Source of the DNA: Bemisia tabaci
Lineage: Eukaryota; Arthropoda; Insecta; Hemiptera; Aleyrodidae
Length of the DNA: 64,000 nt
Assembly: GCF_918797505.1 (NCBI RefSeq)
Contig: NC_092793.1
Coordinates: 42,334,243 to 42,398,242, forward strand
Direction of reading: 5' to 3'
Made by a program: the position numbers and the translations under genes. How positions within the stretch are numbered: the first letter of the stretch is position 1; the number at the start of each line of letters is the position of its first letter. The notes below the pieces were generated by a model, which searched no databases, was not told the origin of the DNA, and was given only the letters and a program-made list of their open reading frames with translations. Positions 46,993 through 60,625 of the stretch are shown here, one piece after another.

Positions 46993-47856
46993 ATGGCTCT
47001 CCGATTGGACTGCTCAGATATTGAGGATCGGGAGGACTCACCCCGCCGCGACAACCGCCGCGTCAACCGCCGCCGCCCACGCAGCACCAAGGCCGCAGAC
47101 TACTATAGGTTCTGCGAGCCCCTGCCTGAGACCGACGATCCCGAACTGTTTCAAGAACAGTTCGATGATTGGCAACATCGACGAAGATGCCACCTTGAGC
47201 GCGCATCCGCCCTCGCTTTCGAAGAACGGCGTCGCCAAGAACGCGCCGCCACCGCCGCCGACCGCCGACGACGTCACCAGCGCAAAGAGCGCGCAGAGGA
47301 GCGACGTCGCCACCGTTCTGATGTTGTTGATGAACGTCGTGTTGTTATTGACACTTCCCGCTCGAGGCAGCCACACCATGTCCGGTCGCGCACCCTACGG
47401 TGCGTCTGGTGCTTTCACGAGCACATTTCGCTGTCGTGCCCCGAGCTCCTGGCCTTGGCCCCGGCGGAGCGACTCCAACTTGTGGAGTCCCACGACCGCT
47501 GCTCCAATTGCCTGGGGACGCATCTGGCAAGCCGATGCCAATGTCCGAAGAAATGTCGGTTTTGCCGAGAACGGCACCATTCAATTCTACACCACGCCTT
47601 CCCCACGGTAGAACCTCGTGCCACGACCCTCTTGACTCGGCAGTCAACCCAGAGTTCTTCCGCTCCCGAAAGGAGCCGGCCGGCGCAGTCCGTGCGCTTC
47701 GCCGACCCCATCGCTTCAGTTGTGGATGACCTGGAAAACGACGTTGAGGTGCCGGTGTTCCAGGCTCGCCTCTTGTACCGCCGTCAGCGACTGTCCGCCG
47801 ACTGGGACAAGCCCAGTGCCATCGTGACGCCTGACGCCGTCTACGAGGTCTTGTAG
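46993..47856 (+). CDS. BEL/Pao third ORF: Gag-like zinc-knuckle protein in the env position
   Basis: A 287-residue ORF starts at ATG 46993, 47 bases after pol ends, and runs to TAG at 47854. The N-terminal half is strongly basic and arginine-rich with charged repeats (RRRQERAATAADRRRRHQRK). The C-terminal half has CVWCFHEHISLSC, CSNCLGTHLASRC and CRFCRERHHSILHH. These three knuckles parallel, in order and spacing, the three in this element's own Gag (CGWCERGH, CFNCLGNH, CFRCGKRHH), including the AP(A/S)ER.. linker. It looks like a duplicated Gag C-terminus, not an envelope: no signal peptide or membrane span is visible. A role in RNA binding is inferred. Confidence 0.8.
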   Translation: MALRLDCSDIEDREDSPRRDNRRVNRRRPRSTKAADYYRFCEPLPETDDPELFQEQFDDWQHRRRCHLERASALAFEERRRQERAATAADRRRRHQRKERAEERRRHRSDVVDERRVVIDTSRSRQPHHVRSRTLRCVWCFHEHISLSCPELLALAPAERLQLVESHDRCSNCLGTHLASRCQCPKKCRFCRERHHSILHHAFPTVEPRATTLLTRQSTQSSSAPERSRPAQSVRFADPIASVVDDLENDVEVPVFQARLLYRRQRLSADWDKPSAIVTPDAVYEVL

Positions 47857-47977
47857 ACCCGGTAGACCACCCACGTCTCCGCCAGGCTCAGCCTGCCTTA
47901 CCGCCGCTCCTTGAGCGCTTTTCCGCAGCTTTTCAAGCTCCCGCTACGTACTTGCACCTTTTTCCGCCCGGGGAGTA
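47857..47977 (+). other. BEL/Pao 3' untranslated region and polypurine tract
   Basis: About 120 bp between the third ORF and the 3' LTR. GGGGAG just before the LTR (47970-47975) is a short candidate polypurine tract. Confidence 0.5.
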
Positions 47978-48582
47978 TGTTCCCGCCACAGCGGATCCAC
48001 CAGGTATTTGGAAACTCGGAAGTTTCCCCCGCAATACGCACACGGACAACACGCGTTGCACCGCGACGTATTGTCTCTCTCCGCGGCATTTGTTCCTAGC
48101 GAACTTCGCCCGACCGCCGCCTGAGGGCGCTCCGCGCACCACGCTTGCTCGAGCTTGCGATCAGCTGACCGACCGGTCTGTATGTAGTTCATTAGTGCTT
48201 CTCTGCTTGTACGTCGTACCTGGATTTGGAGTTTTAGCTGTTTCGCTGCTGTTCACAAGGATTTCTCTGGATTTCTTGCTTACCTTGCTTTCTTTGCTTG
48301 TTTGCACTTTCTTCCTTTTAGCCGTCATCACGGTAAGCCGCAGTTTTCTTTTGTCACTACCGCCTCCTTTGTCACCGCATGTGGAGACCTCAGCCTTGAG
48401 AGCCCACCACCGCTGTTCAGCACACCGCCGCATGGCCTCATCTTCCCAAACAAAAAGGGTTTTGGGAAGATGATCGGCTGAGCGCCACCGCGTTTTAGGT
48501 TCGAGGGATTCAGTTTTCGGAGAGAGAGGTGAGGCACACCTATACAGTCCACTCATATTTTTAGCTCAGCCCTGACGCTCCA
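47978..48582 (+). repeat. 3' LTR of the BEL/Pao element
   Basis: 605 bp, nearly identical to the 5' LTR and followed by the target duplication CTAAC. Confidence 0.95.
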
Positions 48583-48587
48583 CTAAC

Positions 48588-49895
48588 ATTCACTGCTGTC
48601 ACAAGATATTTTTGCACAGGCAGAGCCACTTTCCACAGTTGATGCATCTCTAACGCCAAGGCTCAATTATGACAAGTGATTCAACGACCCAAAATTGTTA
48701 CACGCCTCAATAAAAACCGTATTCTTATCTCAAATTGCAAATCTTGGATAACAGAGCACTCACCAAAAAATCTCCTCCCTTCTGCCTCAATATGAAAGAG
48801 TGACGATACTTTGGAGCAAAAACTTTGAACTAGTTTCAATAAATGATGGCCTCAGAATTTGAGTCATCATTTACAAGAGATTGGATCAAAGAAATAAGTC
48901 AGCAGGTCACGGTTGTGGCTGGTCTCACACTTCCAGTAGGACAACCAGGAAATAGATACATGGATAACACACAAATTCAAGAGCTACACAGCTCTGATTG
49001 GATCAGATTTTAGATTTAATCGGTAGATTGAAATGAAAAAATTCGGTGCACTACTTAAAGGGAAGCAGGGTGCCTTATCTTGAAATCCTAGGCAAATCGT
49101 GTGGATACAGTAAAAAAGTTCTCCGCAGATGATGAACTGGTAGGTAAGGCTATTACTCAATTGTAGCCTGTAAAGCTCTTTGCCTGCGTTGCTTCTGTTG
49201 TTATAAAATGTTGATTAGAGTTGCAAGAATAATCTGAAAAAGCAGTAATAAGCCTGGATTCCATCTGACACTAAACACATTCACTAGAAAATAACGTCCT
49301 ACGTTTAGCTAAATAAGGATAAATAAGCCACATATAACTGAAGGAATCACGAAAAGTGCTTAAGCAACAATTATGGTAAAATTATGATTGTAAAAAATGT
49401 TGAATAATGGCAAAAGTAAAGCTAAATCGTGGGATGAGCACCAGTTGTTTACGAACGTTATGATAATAAATCCGCCATATTGCCGATCGCGCACCTGAAA
49501 ATCGCATTTGAAGTCGAATTTCAACTAATTTTAACCTCCGGTTCGTTTATGCGGAGTGCGATAACCTAGTCTTTAGTGTAAAATAAGGTTTCAAACACAA
49601 ATTTCGGAAACCTACATTTCGTTAGTTCCGTATCGTTTATGCCGTGATTTGAACCTTGGTTTCAAACTCAGGTTTCGATTGAAGTTATAGTCCAAGAGCC
49701 AGCACCGAATTATCTAACCGGAGAGTATAAGAATTTTCACATACATTCTTAGATCGGGAAACTCGAGTGTAGCAAGGATCGGGCAGTCTGGCTGGTCATA
49801 GCCGCTGGGTTCAAAATTTGAGACCCATCAAATTTCCGAAAAATTGCGTAAAATTTAACCGGAAAGTATTATAGTTGATTTCAGTCTCATATTGT
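48588..49895. other. No recognised gene
   Basis: AT-rich sequence between the BEL element and the next foldback. No recognisable gene or RNA. Confidence 0.45.
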
Positions 49896-50911
49896 AGGGG
49901 TGACTTCCCTGATTAGATATCACCTTGCCAGACCGTCGATTTTTGCCGCTAAAGCCGCCATCTTGAAAAGACGTTGCCAAATCTCATTTTTGTCCAAGAA
50001 TCGGTAATAACTCGTTCCCTGTGCGTCGGACGACAAATAAAGTTCTGCAAAGCGAAAGTACGTTAAAATTTGATTTTGAAACATGCATCAAAGTTTTGAT
50101 ACAATGCATGTACCGTCCACCAGAGCGCGCTGAAAACCGCGGAAATTTGAAAAAATTGTCATTTTTGTCGTTTTTCCTGAACACCATTTTTTCTGGGCGA
50201 TTTTTCGGCGAAAATGATCGTGGAAAAGTGAAATCAGCGAAAAATGCTACAAGAAAGACTCTCAAATTTTGGACTAATGACTGTTTTTACAGAAGTTAGG
50301 AGCGCTTGAAGTCGAAGACACCAACGGCCAAAATCGGCGTCAACACTGGATCACGGTTCTGTCATATTATAAGGATTGTACTTAATATGGTTTTATGACG
50401 TATTATTTTAGCTTTGAGGCATTGAATCTCGCTGTGAACATTACAGTTAGAGGTTTCAATTCACCCAGTATGGCATCCCTTTCTAGATCCCTGCTCTGTC
50501 CCTATTCCCGCAGGTCTCGCAAAATTATGATGGGGCACTTTCTTTTCAGGGTCTAAATTTTTTCGATCCCGGGGGAAAAAGAGTTGAAGTCGCCTAACCA
50601 TCATTTCAGCATCATTATTAGGAATGTGAATTGTTAGTCGAACCAATTTTAATATCTGAGGTTCCAAACTTTGCGAGCAGGGTCACAGGAGCGAGGAGCC
50701 TGAACATTGAAGTTCCTGCCAACTTTAATTTTCAGGTCCCTGTGACCCTGTTCGCGAAGTCCGGAACAGGGTTATCGTCAGGTTTTCGAATATTTCAGGC
50801 GTCAATGCTTTTTACCTCTTTTTCTTGGGAGGAATCCTCCCTCAAGGCACTTTCACAGAAATCACAGCAACATAAATACGAAGATAATATTCAGTAAAAT
50901 ACTCGGGGCGA

Positions 50912-51130
50912 TTTTGTGTCTCGCGACACCATTACCAATCGCTAAAAAGTACAAAAAGAAAAAAAAAATAAAATAAAAAGAAACCAGCATGGCATCACAT
51001 GGTGATGGTCAACATACTGAGACAAGTATCATCACCATGTAACGCCGTGCTGGTTTCTTTTGATTTTAATTTCTTTTTTTTTATTTTTGTACTTTTTGGC
51101 GGTTGATGATGGTGTCATGAGACACCGAAA
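50912..51130. repeat. Nested hairpin element, 219 bp
   Basis: The left half carries TTTTGTGTCTCGCGACACC, a poly-purine stretch and AAACCAGCATGGCATCACAT. The right half is the inverse (CGTGCTGGTTTCTTTTGATT, poly-pyrimidine, GGTGTCATGAGACACC). The ends themselves (TGTCTCGCGACACC) are also near-palindromic. It lies inside the larger foldback and is probably a separate MITE insertion. Confidence 0.75.
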
Positions 51131-51431
51131 CGTCCCGTGCATTTTTATGTATATTATAGCCTTATTTCCGCCGTGTCCTTTGTTTTCTTTATGCTATTTC
51201 TGTTTTGGGCTGCCTGTGCACTTATGTCTTTGTTTCATAAATGCAAATATGTGCACCGAATAAGGTCGTTTTCTTATACCCAGCGGTCAACTGTCACATA
51301 ATCTGTTTGGCAGCAGCATTTGAGATTCGCAGGAAAATATTTTTATCAGCTCCTCCGGTTTAGGCTTCTTCCCTACTAAGTATCGGCGACAAGTAATTCT
51401 TTGTTGGCACGCAGACATATTTAATCTAAAC

Positions 51432-51797
51432 TTGCGGGTTCGTCCTAAAAAAGTGTTTTTGGGCTTCCTCCGTAGAGCAAGGCAACGAGTCAAATTTTGG
51501 ATTGCCGTTTTTACCAGGCTTCATACCATCATTATTCAGCGAAGCTTCTTCGGAGTTTTTATAACCTTACAGAGCAAAAGCTGCACACAAGTACACTTAA
51601 GGGTGCACAGTTTTGTGCGGAAATGTATGGAAAAATCCATGCAGGAGGATTTCTCACTCAAAGAGGAAGTAGCAGAATTCGACGATTCAGAAGCCGTACA
51701 AATTGATTTTAAAGACGTCGATGATAACTTTGTTTCGGAGACATACTCCTCCCTACCAACTCCAATATTAAAAATTTCTGCGTCCCTGCCAGCTTAG
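51432..51797 (+). CDS. Unrecognised open frame inside the foldback element
   Basis: A 121-codon frame. The first half is arginine-rich and tracks repeat sequence. The second half (about 60-115) is acidic and coding-like (MEKSMQEDFSLKEEVAEFDD, AVQIDFKDVDDNFVSETYSS). I do not recognise a family. It may be a captured exon fragment or chance. It has a TTG-type opening and no good start context, so a real gene is doubtful. Confidence 0.2.
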   Translation: MRVRPKKVFLGFLRRARQRVKFWIAVFTRLHTIIIQRSFFGVFITLQSKSCTQVHLRVHSFVRKCMEKSMQEDFSLKEEVAEFDDSEAVQIDFKDVDDNFVSETYSSLPTPILKISASLPA

Positions 51798-52941
51798 GAA
51801 CCCGAAGCTAAAGCTTGGAGAGCCCAAGCCAAAATGCCGAGATTTTAATCATTTCATTCAGCTTCCAACATGCTGAGAAGAGTGCCAGGTTCAATTACTC
51901 TGATAACTTCAAGCGTGCGCAGCTGACCATGTGTTGAATTTTTTTGTAAAGATCGGATATGCTACTCCCATGAAGGAAATATTTCCAGATTTGATTTGAC
52001 TAAAACTTAACATTCTTGATAATAATGCTGAAATGATGGTTAGGCGACTTCAACTCTTTTTCCCCCGGGATCGAAAAAATTTAGACCCTGAAAAGAAAGT
52101 GCCCCATCATAATTTTGCGAGACCTGCGGGAATAGGGACAGAGCAGGGATCTAGAAAGGGATGCCATACTGGGTGAATTGAAACCTCTAACTGTAATGTT
52201 CACAGCGAGATTCAATGCCTCAAAGCTAAAATAATACGTCATGAAACCATATTAAGTACAATCCTTATAATATGACAGAACCGTGATCCAGCGTTGACGC
52301 CGATTTCGGCCGTTGGTGTCTTCGACTTCTAGCGCTCCTAACTTCTGTAAAAACAGTCATTAGTCCAAAATTTGAGAGTCTTTCTTGTAGCATTTTTCGC
52401 TGATTTCACTTTACCACGATCATTTTCGCCGAAAAATCGCCCAGAAAAAATGGTGTTCAGGAAAAACGACAAAAATGACAATTTTTTCAAATTTCCGCGG
52501 TTTTCAGCGCGCTCTGGTGGACGGTACATGCATTGTATCAAAACTTTGATGCATGTTTCAAAATCAAAATTTAACGTACTTTCGCTTTGCAGAACTTTAT
52601 TTGTCGTCCGACGCACAGGGAACGAGTTATTACCGATTCTTGGACAAAAATGAGATTTGGCAACGTCTTTTCAAGATGGCGGCTTTAGAGGCAAAAATCG
52701 AAGGTAGCAAAGTTCAGATTCGAACTTAGCGCTAAAAAACACATAGGATACATATGCTAGAGATTTTTTTCCAGAATGTGGAAGGTAAACCCCTATTTTG
52801 GGATAGGTTGGCTATGGACTATTGTGCATTCAAATGAGGCAGAAAAGGTCGATTTTAGCTACTTTCGGGCGGTCTGGCAACCCTTTCCCAGCGGAGTTCG
52901 ACGGTCTGGCAAGGTAATATCTTCTCAGGGAAGTCACCCCT

Positions 52942-54453
52942 TCAGAGGCGCGCCATATTTGGGGGAACTCCAAGTCCCCCCTATTAATCTAAGGGCGAGT
53001 GAGCGGAATCCAATTCCATGGGGGAAAAAAAGAGAAAAAACTATGTCAAGCAGAGCCTGAAAATTCCCAAAGTACCGCAGCGTGAAACTAGTAGATTTCA
53101 ATGTCGTTGACAAGACTTAAAACTGCCCACACCCAGGGTTGGGGGGGGGGGAGGATTTGCTAAGCCAACACCTACTCGTGGTATGCACTACGGGTTATTT
53201 CATGTAGAAGAGTGAATGCAATCAGAAAAAAATCACTTCTCTAAATGAAGTAAACAAAGAGCTCGAGACCACCTACTTGATGAAAATAGTCAAATTTTTC
53301 AGCGTGAGGACATTTTACTGCTGAAATTACTGGCACTATAATGTCGAATCTACCTAAAAATGTTTAAATTTACCCCCCGCACTCCGCAGCAACCCCCAAG
53401 AAATGTGTTGCGGGAAAATCCGAAATTTTTACCGAAAAGTGGCAGTGGTTACAATCATTGTACTTAGGCCGCTGACATTTTTTGTGGGCTCTTGTGTGCA
53501 CCAACCACATACTTTCCAGGGGTAGCGAATGCCATGTGCAAAAGAAGTCGTCGCCGCTACACCCTACCTTCGTACCCTCCCAGGACACCTTCACACCTTC
53601 CACAATTTTAACAAGTGGCAATGCTCAATCACTCCACCTTCCGCGCCCTCTTCTCTGCTCTCGCATTCCCCAGATGCTGGTTCTTGTTCATGAGCATTAC
53701 ACACTTTCCCCGCGAGTCGTTCGTTATTCTATGGAGTAACTAGTTTAAGTATATAATTGTCGGACATTCCATACACGAACGTGTTTCCTCAGTTATTCTA
53801 CGTAGAATAACAGATTAAGTACTTTAACGATAACAATTGCATTTTAAATCCTTCAGAGCGTCGTTAACTCTACAAATAATAAACAGAAAGAGTGCCCTCT
53901 AATAACAAGCAGGTGGAAAAATAATAATACAATGAATAATAGATATTCAATGTTATTAGCATTTCATTGTTCGAAACATTCCTCTTTCTCTCCCCCCTCC
54001 CTCTCTCTCACACCATCTCTCAATAATTGACAAAATTCAGAGAAGTGGAAGCAGAATAGGATTAGGAAAAAAACCTCGCTCTCGATACAGAAATCTACAG
54101 TTGTATCGGAATACAATTTTTTTGCCCCAACACTATTCTGCTTTCATTTATCTGAATTTTGCCAATTTTTGGATTTAGAATGGTTCCTCAGGCTCATGCA
54201 CAGGGGCTATCATCCTTTGTTTAACTAAAAATTCGAAATCTGCAAAGATTATTGACCTAAACGATGCAATACATCGCAAGCCAGTTTGACCACATCACTT
54301 GAGCTTGACAAATCACCCTAATATTTATGAGGGGCAGCTAGCAAGTAACGCCTCCAAGTTTATGATGCAAAGGTTCACTTGCTGATTTGAGGACTCAATT
54401 TCGAAAATTTCTAGATATTTCTTCAATATTCAGGAAAATGTGATCTGTTTCAC
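52942..54453. other. No recognised gene
   Basis: Mixed sequence with a G tract near 53142 and a CT-rich stretch near 53990. No domain-bearing frame. The target duplication of the R1-like LINE begins at 54454. Confidence 0.45.
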
Positions 54454-54465
54454 AAGTAACTGGAG

Positions 54466-55125
54466 CTGGGCCCACATCTCTGGAATATCTGTTACGACAA
54501 GATCGTTGACCTTGCGACAGAAATCACTGCTAAAAAGTATGCGTACGCTGATGACCTTGCAGTACTAGTCGAGGGGAAAAATAGAGATGACCTCTCAAAT
54601 AAAGTGAACGCAGTCACTAAGGAAATAAATGATGAACTGTTAAAATCAGATCTCTCTATTGAACCCACCAAAACCGAAGCTGAAGTCATTACCAAAAAAA
54701 GGAACTCTAGAAAGAGAAATGTTAAAATTAAAGTTATAGATCATCCTATCGTCCCCTCTTCCGCTCTGAGATATCTTGGTGTCTGGTTAGATAACAACGG
54801 AACTTTCAACACCCACGTAGAAAAAATTTGTGATAAAGTGTCATCTGTTATCAGAACTTTCTCGTGCATACTGCTTAATACAAAAGGTCCCTCTTTCCTG
54901 AAGAGGAAACTTATCACCTCTGCAGTGCTGTCCATTATCTTTTATGGGGTAAACATCTGGGCTGCGTCTCGTGTATCTAAGACAAACATCAAAAAACTTA
55001 CAAGAGCAATCCGCCCCATCAAAGCTCGTCTTTGCATGGCATACAGGACTGTATCCTCAAGCGCCCTTGACATTATCAGTGGTATCCCCCCAACGGAATT
55101 TCTAATAGAAGAAAAGTCAGGCTGA
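54466..55125 (+). pseudogene. R1-like LINE reverse transcriptase fragment
   Basis: The frame opens right at the LINE's truncated 5' end with LGPHLWNICYDK (the GPLLWN-type end of RT motif B). YADD (54544-54555) follows, with both catalytic aspartates. Then come SALRYLGVWLDNNGTFNTHV, LLNTKGPSFLKRKLITSAVL, IIFYGVNIWA and RPIKARLCMAYRTVSSSALD, all typical of R1-clade ORF2. A frameshift near 55110 gives an early TGA. It lacks endonuclease, fingers and motif A because of 5' truncation. Confidence 0.87.
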
Positions 55126-55148
55126 TGAGCAAGGAAGAAGACAAGACG

Positions 55149-55187
55149 CACAGTGGGAAAAACGGCCGATCTAGCGCCGAAAAAGTC
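55149..55187 (+). repeat. Transib left terminal inverted repeat (RSS-like)
   Basis: 39 bp identical to the inverse of the right end. It starts CACAGTGGGAAAAACGG. Counting 23 bases after the heptamer gives GAAAAAGTC, an A-rich nonamer-like block with the A core of the vertebrate nonamer. This is the heptamer-spacer-nonamer arrangement reported for Transib ends. Confidence 0.9.
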
Positions 55188-58100
55188 TTGACGCTCGGGG
55201 CGTTCACTTTCCCATTGGTTTTTCACGCTTAGTCGGTCTTAAATACCTACCTTAACACTTTAGACAGCATAATGCGCCGATTTTTGGTAAATTTTAGAAG
55301 TATTGAGCTAAATTTAGTCGGCAAATCAGCTGTAATTCACATGCCTTGAGACTGTGTTTTGGTTTGTGGTTCTGATCGGTCAGCGGAGTTATAATAAAAA
55401 TATTTCTTGTTTTTTATGCTATTGTTGGTTACTTTTTTCACTATGAAGTGTATTAAACTGATTTTCCTTTTTTTTTTTTAATGGTTTGTGTGCCCAAGTG
55501 AGAGTGTTTCGGGTGGAAGTTCTGAGAAGAGAATGAATGTAGTATGCAACTTATTACTAAACATTTAATGGATGAAAATTTCATATTAATTGGCATATGT
55601 AATATAAGTTACAAACGCGAAGAAAAAATGCTTGAAATTTTAAATTTCCCAAGAAATGACTGTCGCACAGTGGAACAGTTATGCGTAATCCATGGATAAG
55701 ATGAGGTTCTGACAAAGGATGAATGTAGGTAATCCGCAGCTCATTACCATCGATGTAGATAGATACAAAGGTCATATTAATATTGGCAAGCATTTAATAA
55801 TAACAGTACACAAAGAGGAGAAAAATGCTTGAAATTTTAAAGTTCAAAATTAACCGTCGAACAATGGAATAGCTATAACTAATCCATGGATATTTACGCG
55901 TTCTATTTTTTTTCAAAATCTTGTTAAGATAACATTTAAAGTGCGAACGTTTAATTTATCATGAAGTGATGTCAGACAGGAAATTTAATCGTTTAAATCC
56001 GTGTCATTAGTTTATTAACACACTTTATTGTCATGAAAGGAAAGTGAAGTATTTCTAATACTCGGGAATTTTGGCAATACCTTTCGCTCAATGCATCTAA
56101 TGTTTTTTCTGAAAACTTAAAGTGAAATAAACCATTTTTGAAGTGCTGCAACGAACATTTTGCATTCTTACGACTATTAGGTCATTTAGATACTTTCAAA
56201 GCAATCGGTAGATAGGAAAATAATTGGACCTACTATTCAAGAAATTAAAATCATTCTTTAATAATAATGTCACAATGCAGGAACATTTGAAAACACACAA
56301 AAAGAAATATAACAGAGAAAACAAATTTGTCGTACAAAAGGTCAGTATTTCCTAATTTGTGCATTGAATTAAAATTGGCTATGAAAATTTTAATTTTAAG
56401 GAATCGAGTTTGACTTCAAAGTGGTCATAACAGGTACATAAAGATGGATCGATCGTTAAATACGCATGGATAAAAAAATACCGCGTTCAATGTGTATTTT
56501 AGATTTTTCAAAAACAAATTCTGGCAGTCTTGTTTTAACCTTTTCATTCTTCTTATTTTACTTCAATGCACTATGAGTAATCATATGAATACTCCAAGAA
56601 AAACTTCTCATACAAAAAAGTTGACGCATTAAATAATCAATTCCTAAGAGAATACAAAAATCATTAAATAACAATAAGAAAAGAGGTAATGAAAATTTTA
56701 GGAACAAAAAAATTTAACCGAGAAATTATTGATTCGTCGAAAAGAGGATGGACATAAGGCAGGAATCTTTGAAATAGTACATTATAAAACCACAATCTTG
56801 AAATATAACGAACCGATAATACGTAGAATAAAAAAAATAGAGTACCAACATGACATTTCTGTAAGCACCTTCCAAACATGGAAAAGTCAAGAAATCAACA
56901 TAAATTAGGAACCTCACATGATAGTTTTAGGTACTTAACACTCAATTGCAGCACCGTATTAAATAGGTGACGATTTTTTTAGCAAATGAAGTAAGTTGTG
57001 ACGATACCAAAAAAAATTTGAAAAAAAGAAGACAATTGTTTCAAAACTCCTACTAAAGTAGACGAAAATTTCAAATCAAAAGGGCTGAATGATATTCAAA
57101 AATCACAGAAATACAATAATAACAAATGAATCACATTTTTTCACCGAAAGAAAGGATATTTAAAGAAAAAAAGGAACATACATTTAAAGGGGAAAAAAGG
57201 AACATACTCCGTAGGAACAATAAAACTTGGTAAATTTAAAGAAAATAAATCAAAGACAAAAACAAAGGAAAATAAAAAAATCCCAACAAAAAATAACAAC
57301 AAAATGAAATTTACTTCAAATAGCCAAGTTCGATGTAAGAATGAAACTAGGTATAACATTATTGAAAAAAACTAGAATTAGGCAATTATTAAAATCACTT
57401 TTTATCAGACCTGAAAAATATTGAAAATTCACAATTTTACAGGAGAAAAAAAAGGTTGTATAATTTCAATGAACTAGTAGATCTCTAATGAATGAGGCAA
57501 ATTTTAACTATCAATGACTTTATTGATTGCAGCCATCATAATGTCTGAAACATTCTGGAAACTAATTAAATGGCTACAGTGCGTGAGAGTGTGAGAGCAT
57601 GAAAGGGGAAAAATTAAAAAATGATAGTGGAGGAATGAGATGCATTTCACAAAAATATCGATATGAAAGGAACAAAAAATCGTTAACAATGGATCAACGT
57701 AGGAATTCGTGTAATAAAAAGGGACAATTAAGTTCAACTTAAAGTTGACGAACCCTTAAAAGTAATTAATAGGCACTTGGTTTCAAAATTTAATGAGATA
57801 GGTGAAATAAATGTAGAATAATAAAAGAGTCAACGGCATACCTACATAAAAAAACGGATCTTCCAAAATCTTAGTAACGCTAATGACAAAATGCATAATT
57901 TTAAAAATGTTTGAGCTACATAGAAATACAAATTGGCAATTAAATAAAAAATAGAGGAAGACTAGAAACAAAATTTTCTTCTGGACAAAAAGATCACATG
58001 TCTAACTTACATTCTAAAACTTGTCAAAATGCCTCAGAGATCGATTTGATTGCATACGTTTTTGAGAACAATGAAAACAATATATTTTCGGCTAATTTAA

Positions 58101-58319
58101 AAATTACGTCATCTCAGAAACTAAGGAGTTATCACAGTGAGCCGTTAAAATCTAAATGAAGGTAAAATAATCACACGAAATTGCGTAAAAATAATTTAAA
58201 TGTATTGATTTCATCTTGCACAAAATAAGCTTTCAGGTGACTAAAAAAATCTGGGAAGTAGTTAGGGGAATGTATTTTTCTCCAGACGTTCATAGGTTGT
58301 TCTCCAGGCTTTCATTCAT
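55188..58319. other. Transib left-side non-coding region
   Basis: About 3.1 kb, strongly AT-rich, with only short frames of low-complexity composition. No kelch-like or PHD-like (RAG2-type) coding was seen on either strand. It may contain the transposase 3' UTR; an AATAAA (minus strand) occurs at 57519-57524. It may also include old insertions. Confidence 0.6.

Positions 58320-60625
<2,306 letters not shown>

Larger units (their letters stand above)
40148..48587 (+). mobile_element. BEL/Pao LTR retrotransposon, near-complete and young
   Basis: Two LTRs (40153-40758 and 47978-48582) begin TGTTCCCGCC and end GACGCTCCA. They are flanked by the 5-bp duplication CTAAC (40148-40152 and 48583-48587). 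Over about 605 bp the LTRs differ by one substitution (G/A, near 40262 versus 48087) and one indel in a G run, so the insertion is recent. A primer binding site follows the 5' LTR. Order: leader, Gag, protease, RT, RNase H, integrase, third ORF, 3' LTR. This domain order plus integrase after RNase H and CCHC Gag fits BEL/Pao. Coding defects in pol mean this copy is not autonomous. Confidence 0.95.
49896..52941. mobile_element. Long-arm foldback element, 3.05 kb
   Basis: The outer ends AGGGGTGACTTCCC and inverse GGGAAGTCACCCCT (ending 52941) begin inverted arms of about 730 bp (49896-50625) and 920 bp (52022-52941). The right arm has an extra segment near 52705-52905. Arm identity is very high across 50000-50620. 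The 1.4-kb interior contains a second palindrome (50912-51130) and one open frame near 51432-51797. No transposase is recognised. No clear target duplication was found. Confidence 0.8.

Noticed and set aside
38925..49700. A larger TIR element enclosing the BEL insertion
   Set aside because: Faint inverted resemblance between about 38930-39120 and 49480-49700 is too weak to support.
57141..57971. Phe/Leu-rich minus-strand frames suggesting membrane proteins
   Set aside because: Composition follows from AT-rich DNA. No start context, conservation cue or splice link.
55188..58300. A RAG2-like partner gene inside the Transib element
   Set aside because: The only non-transposase space is AT-rich, with no long frames on either strand and no visible kelch or PHD motifs. 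Nothing supports it.
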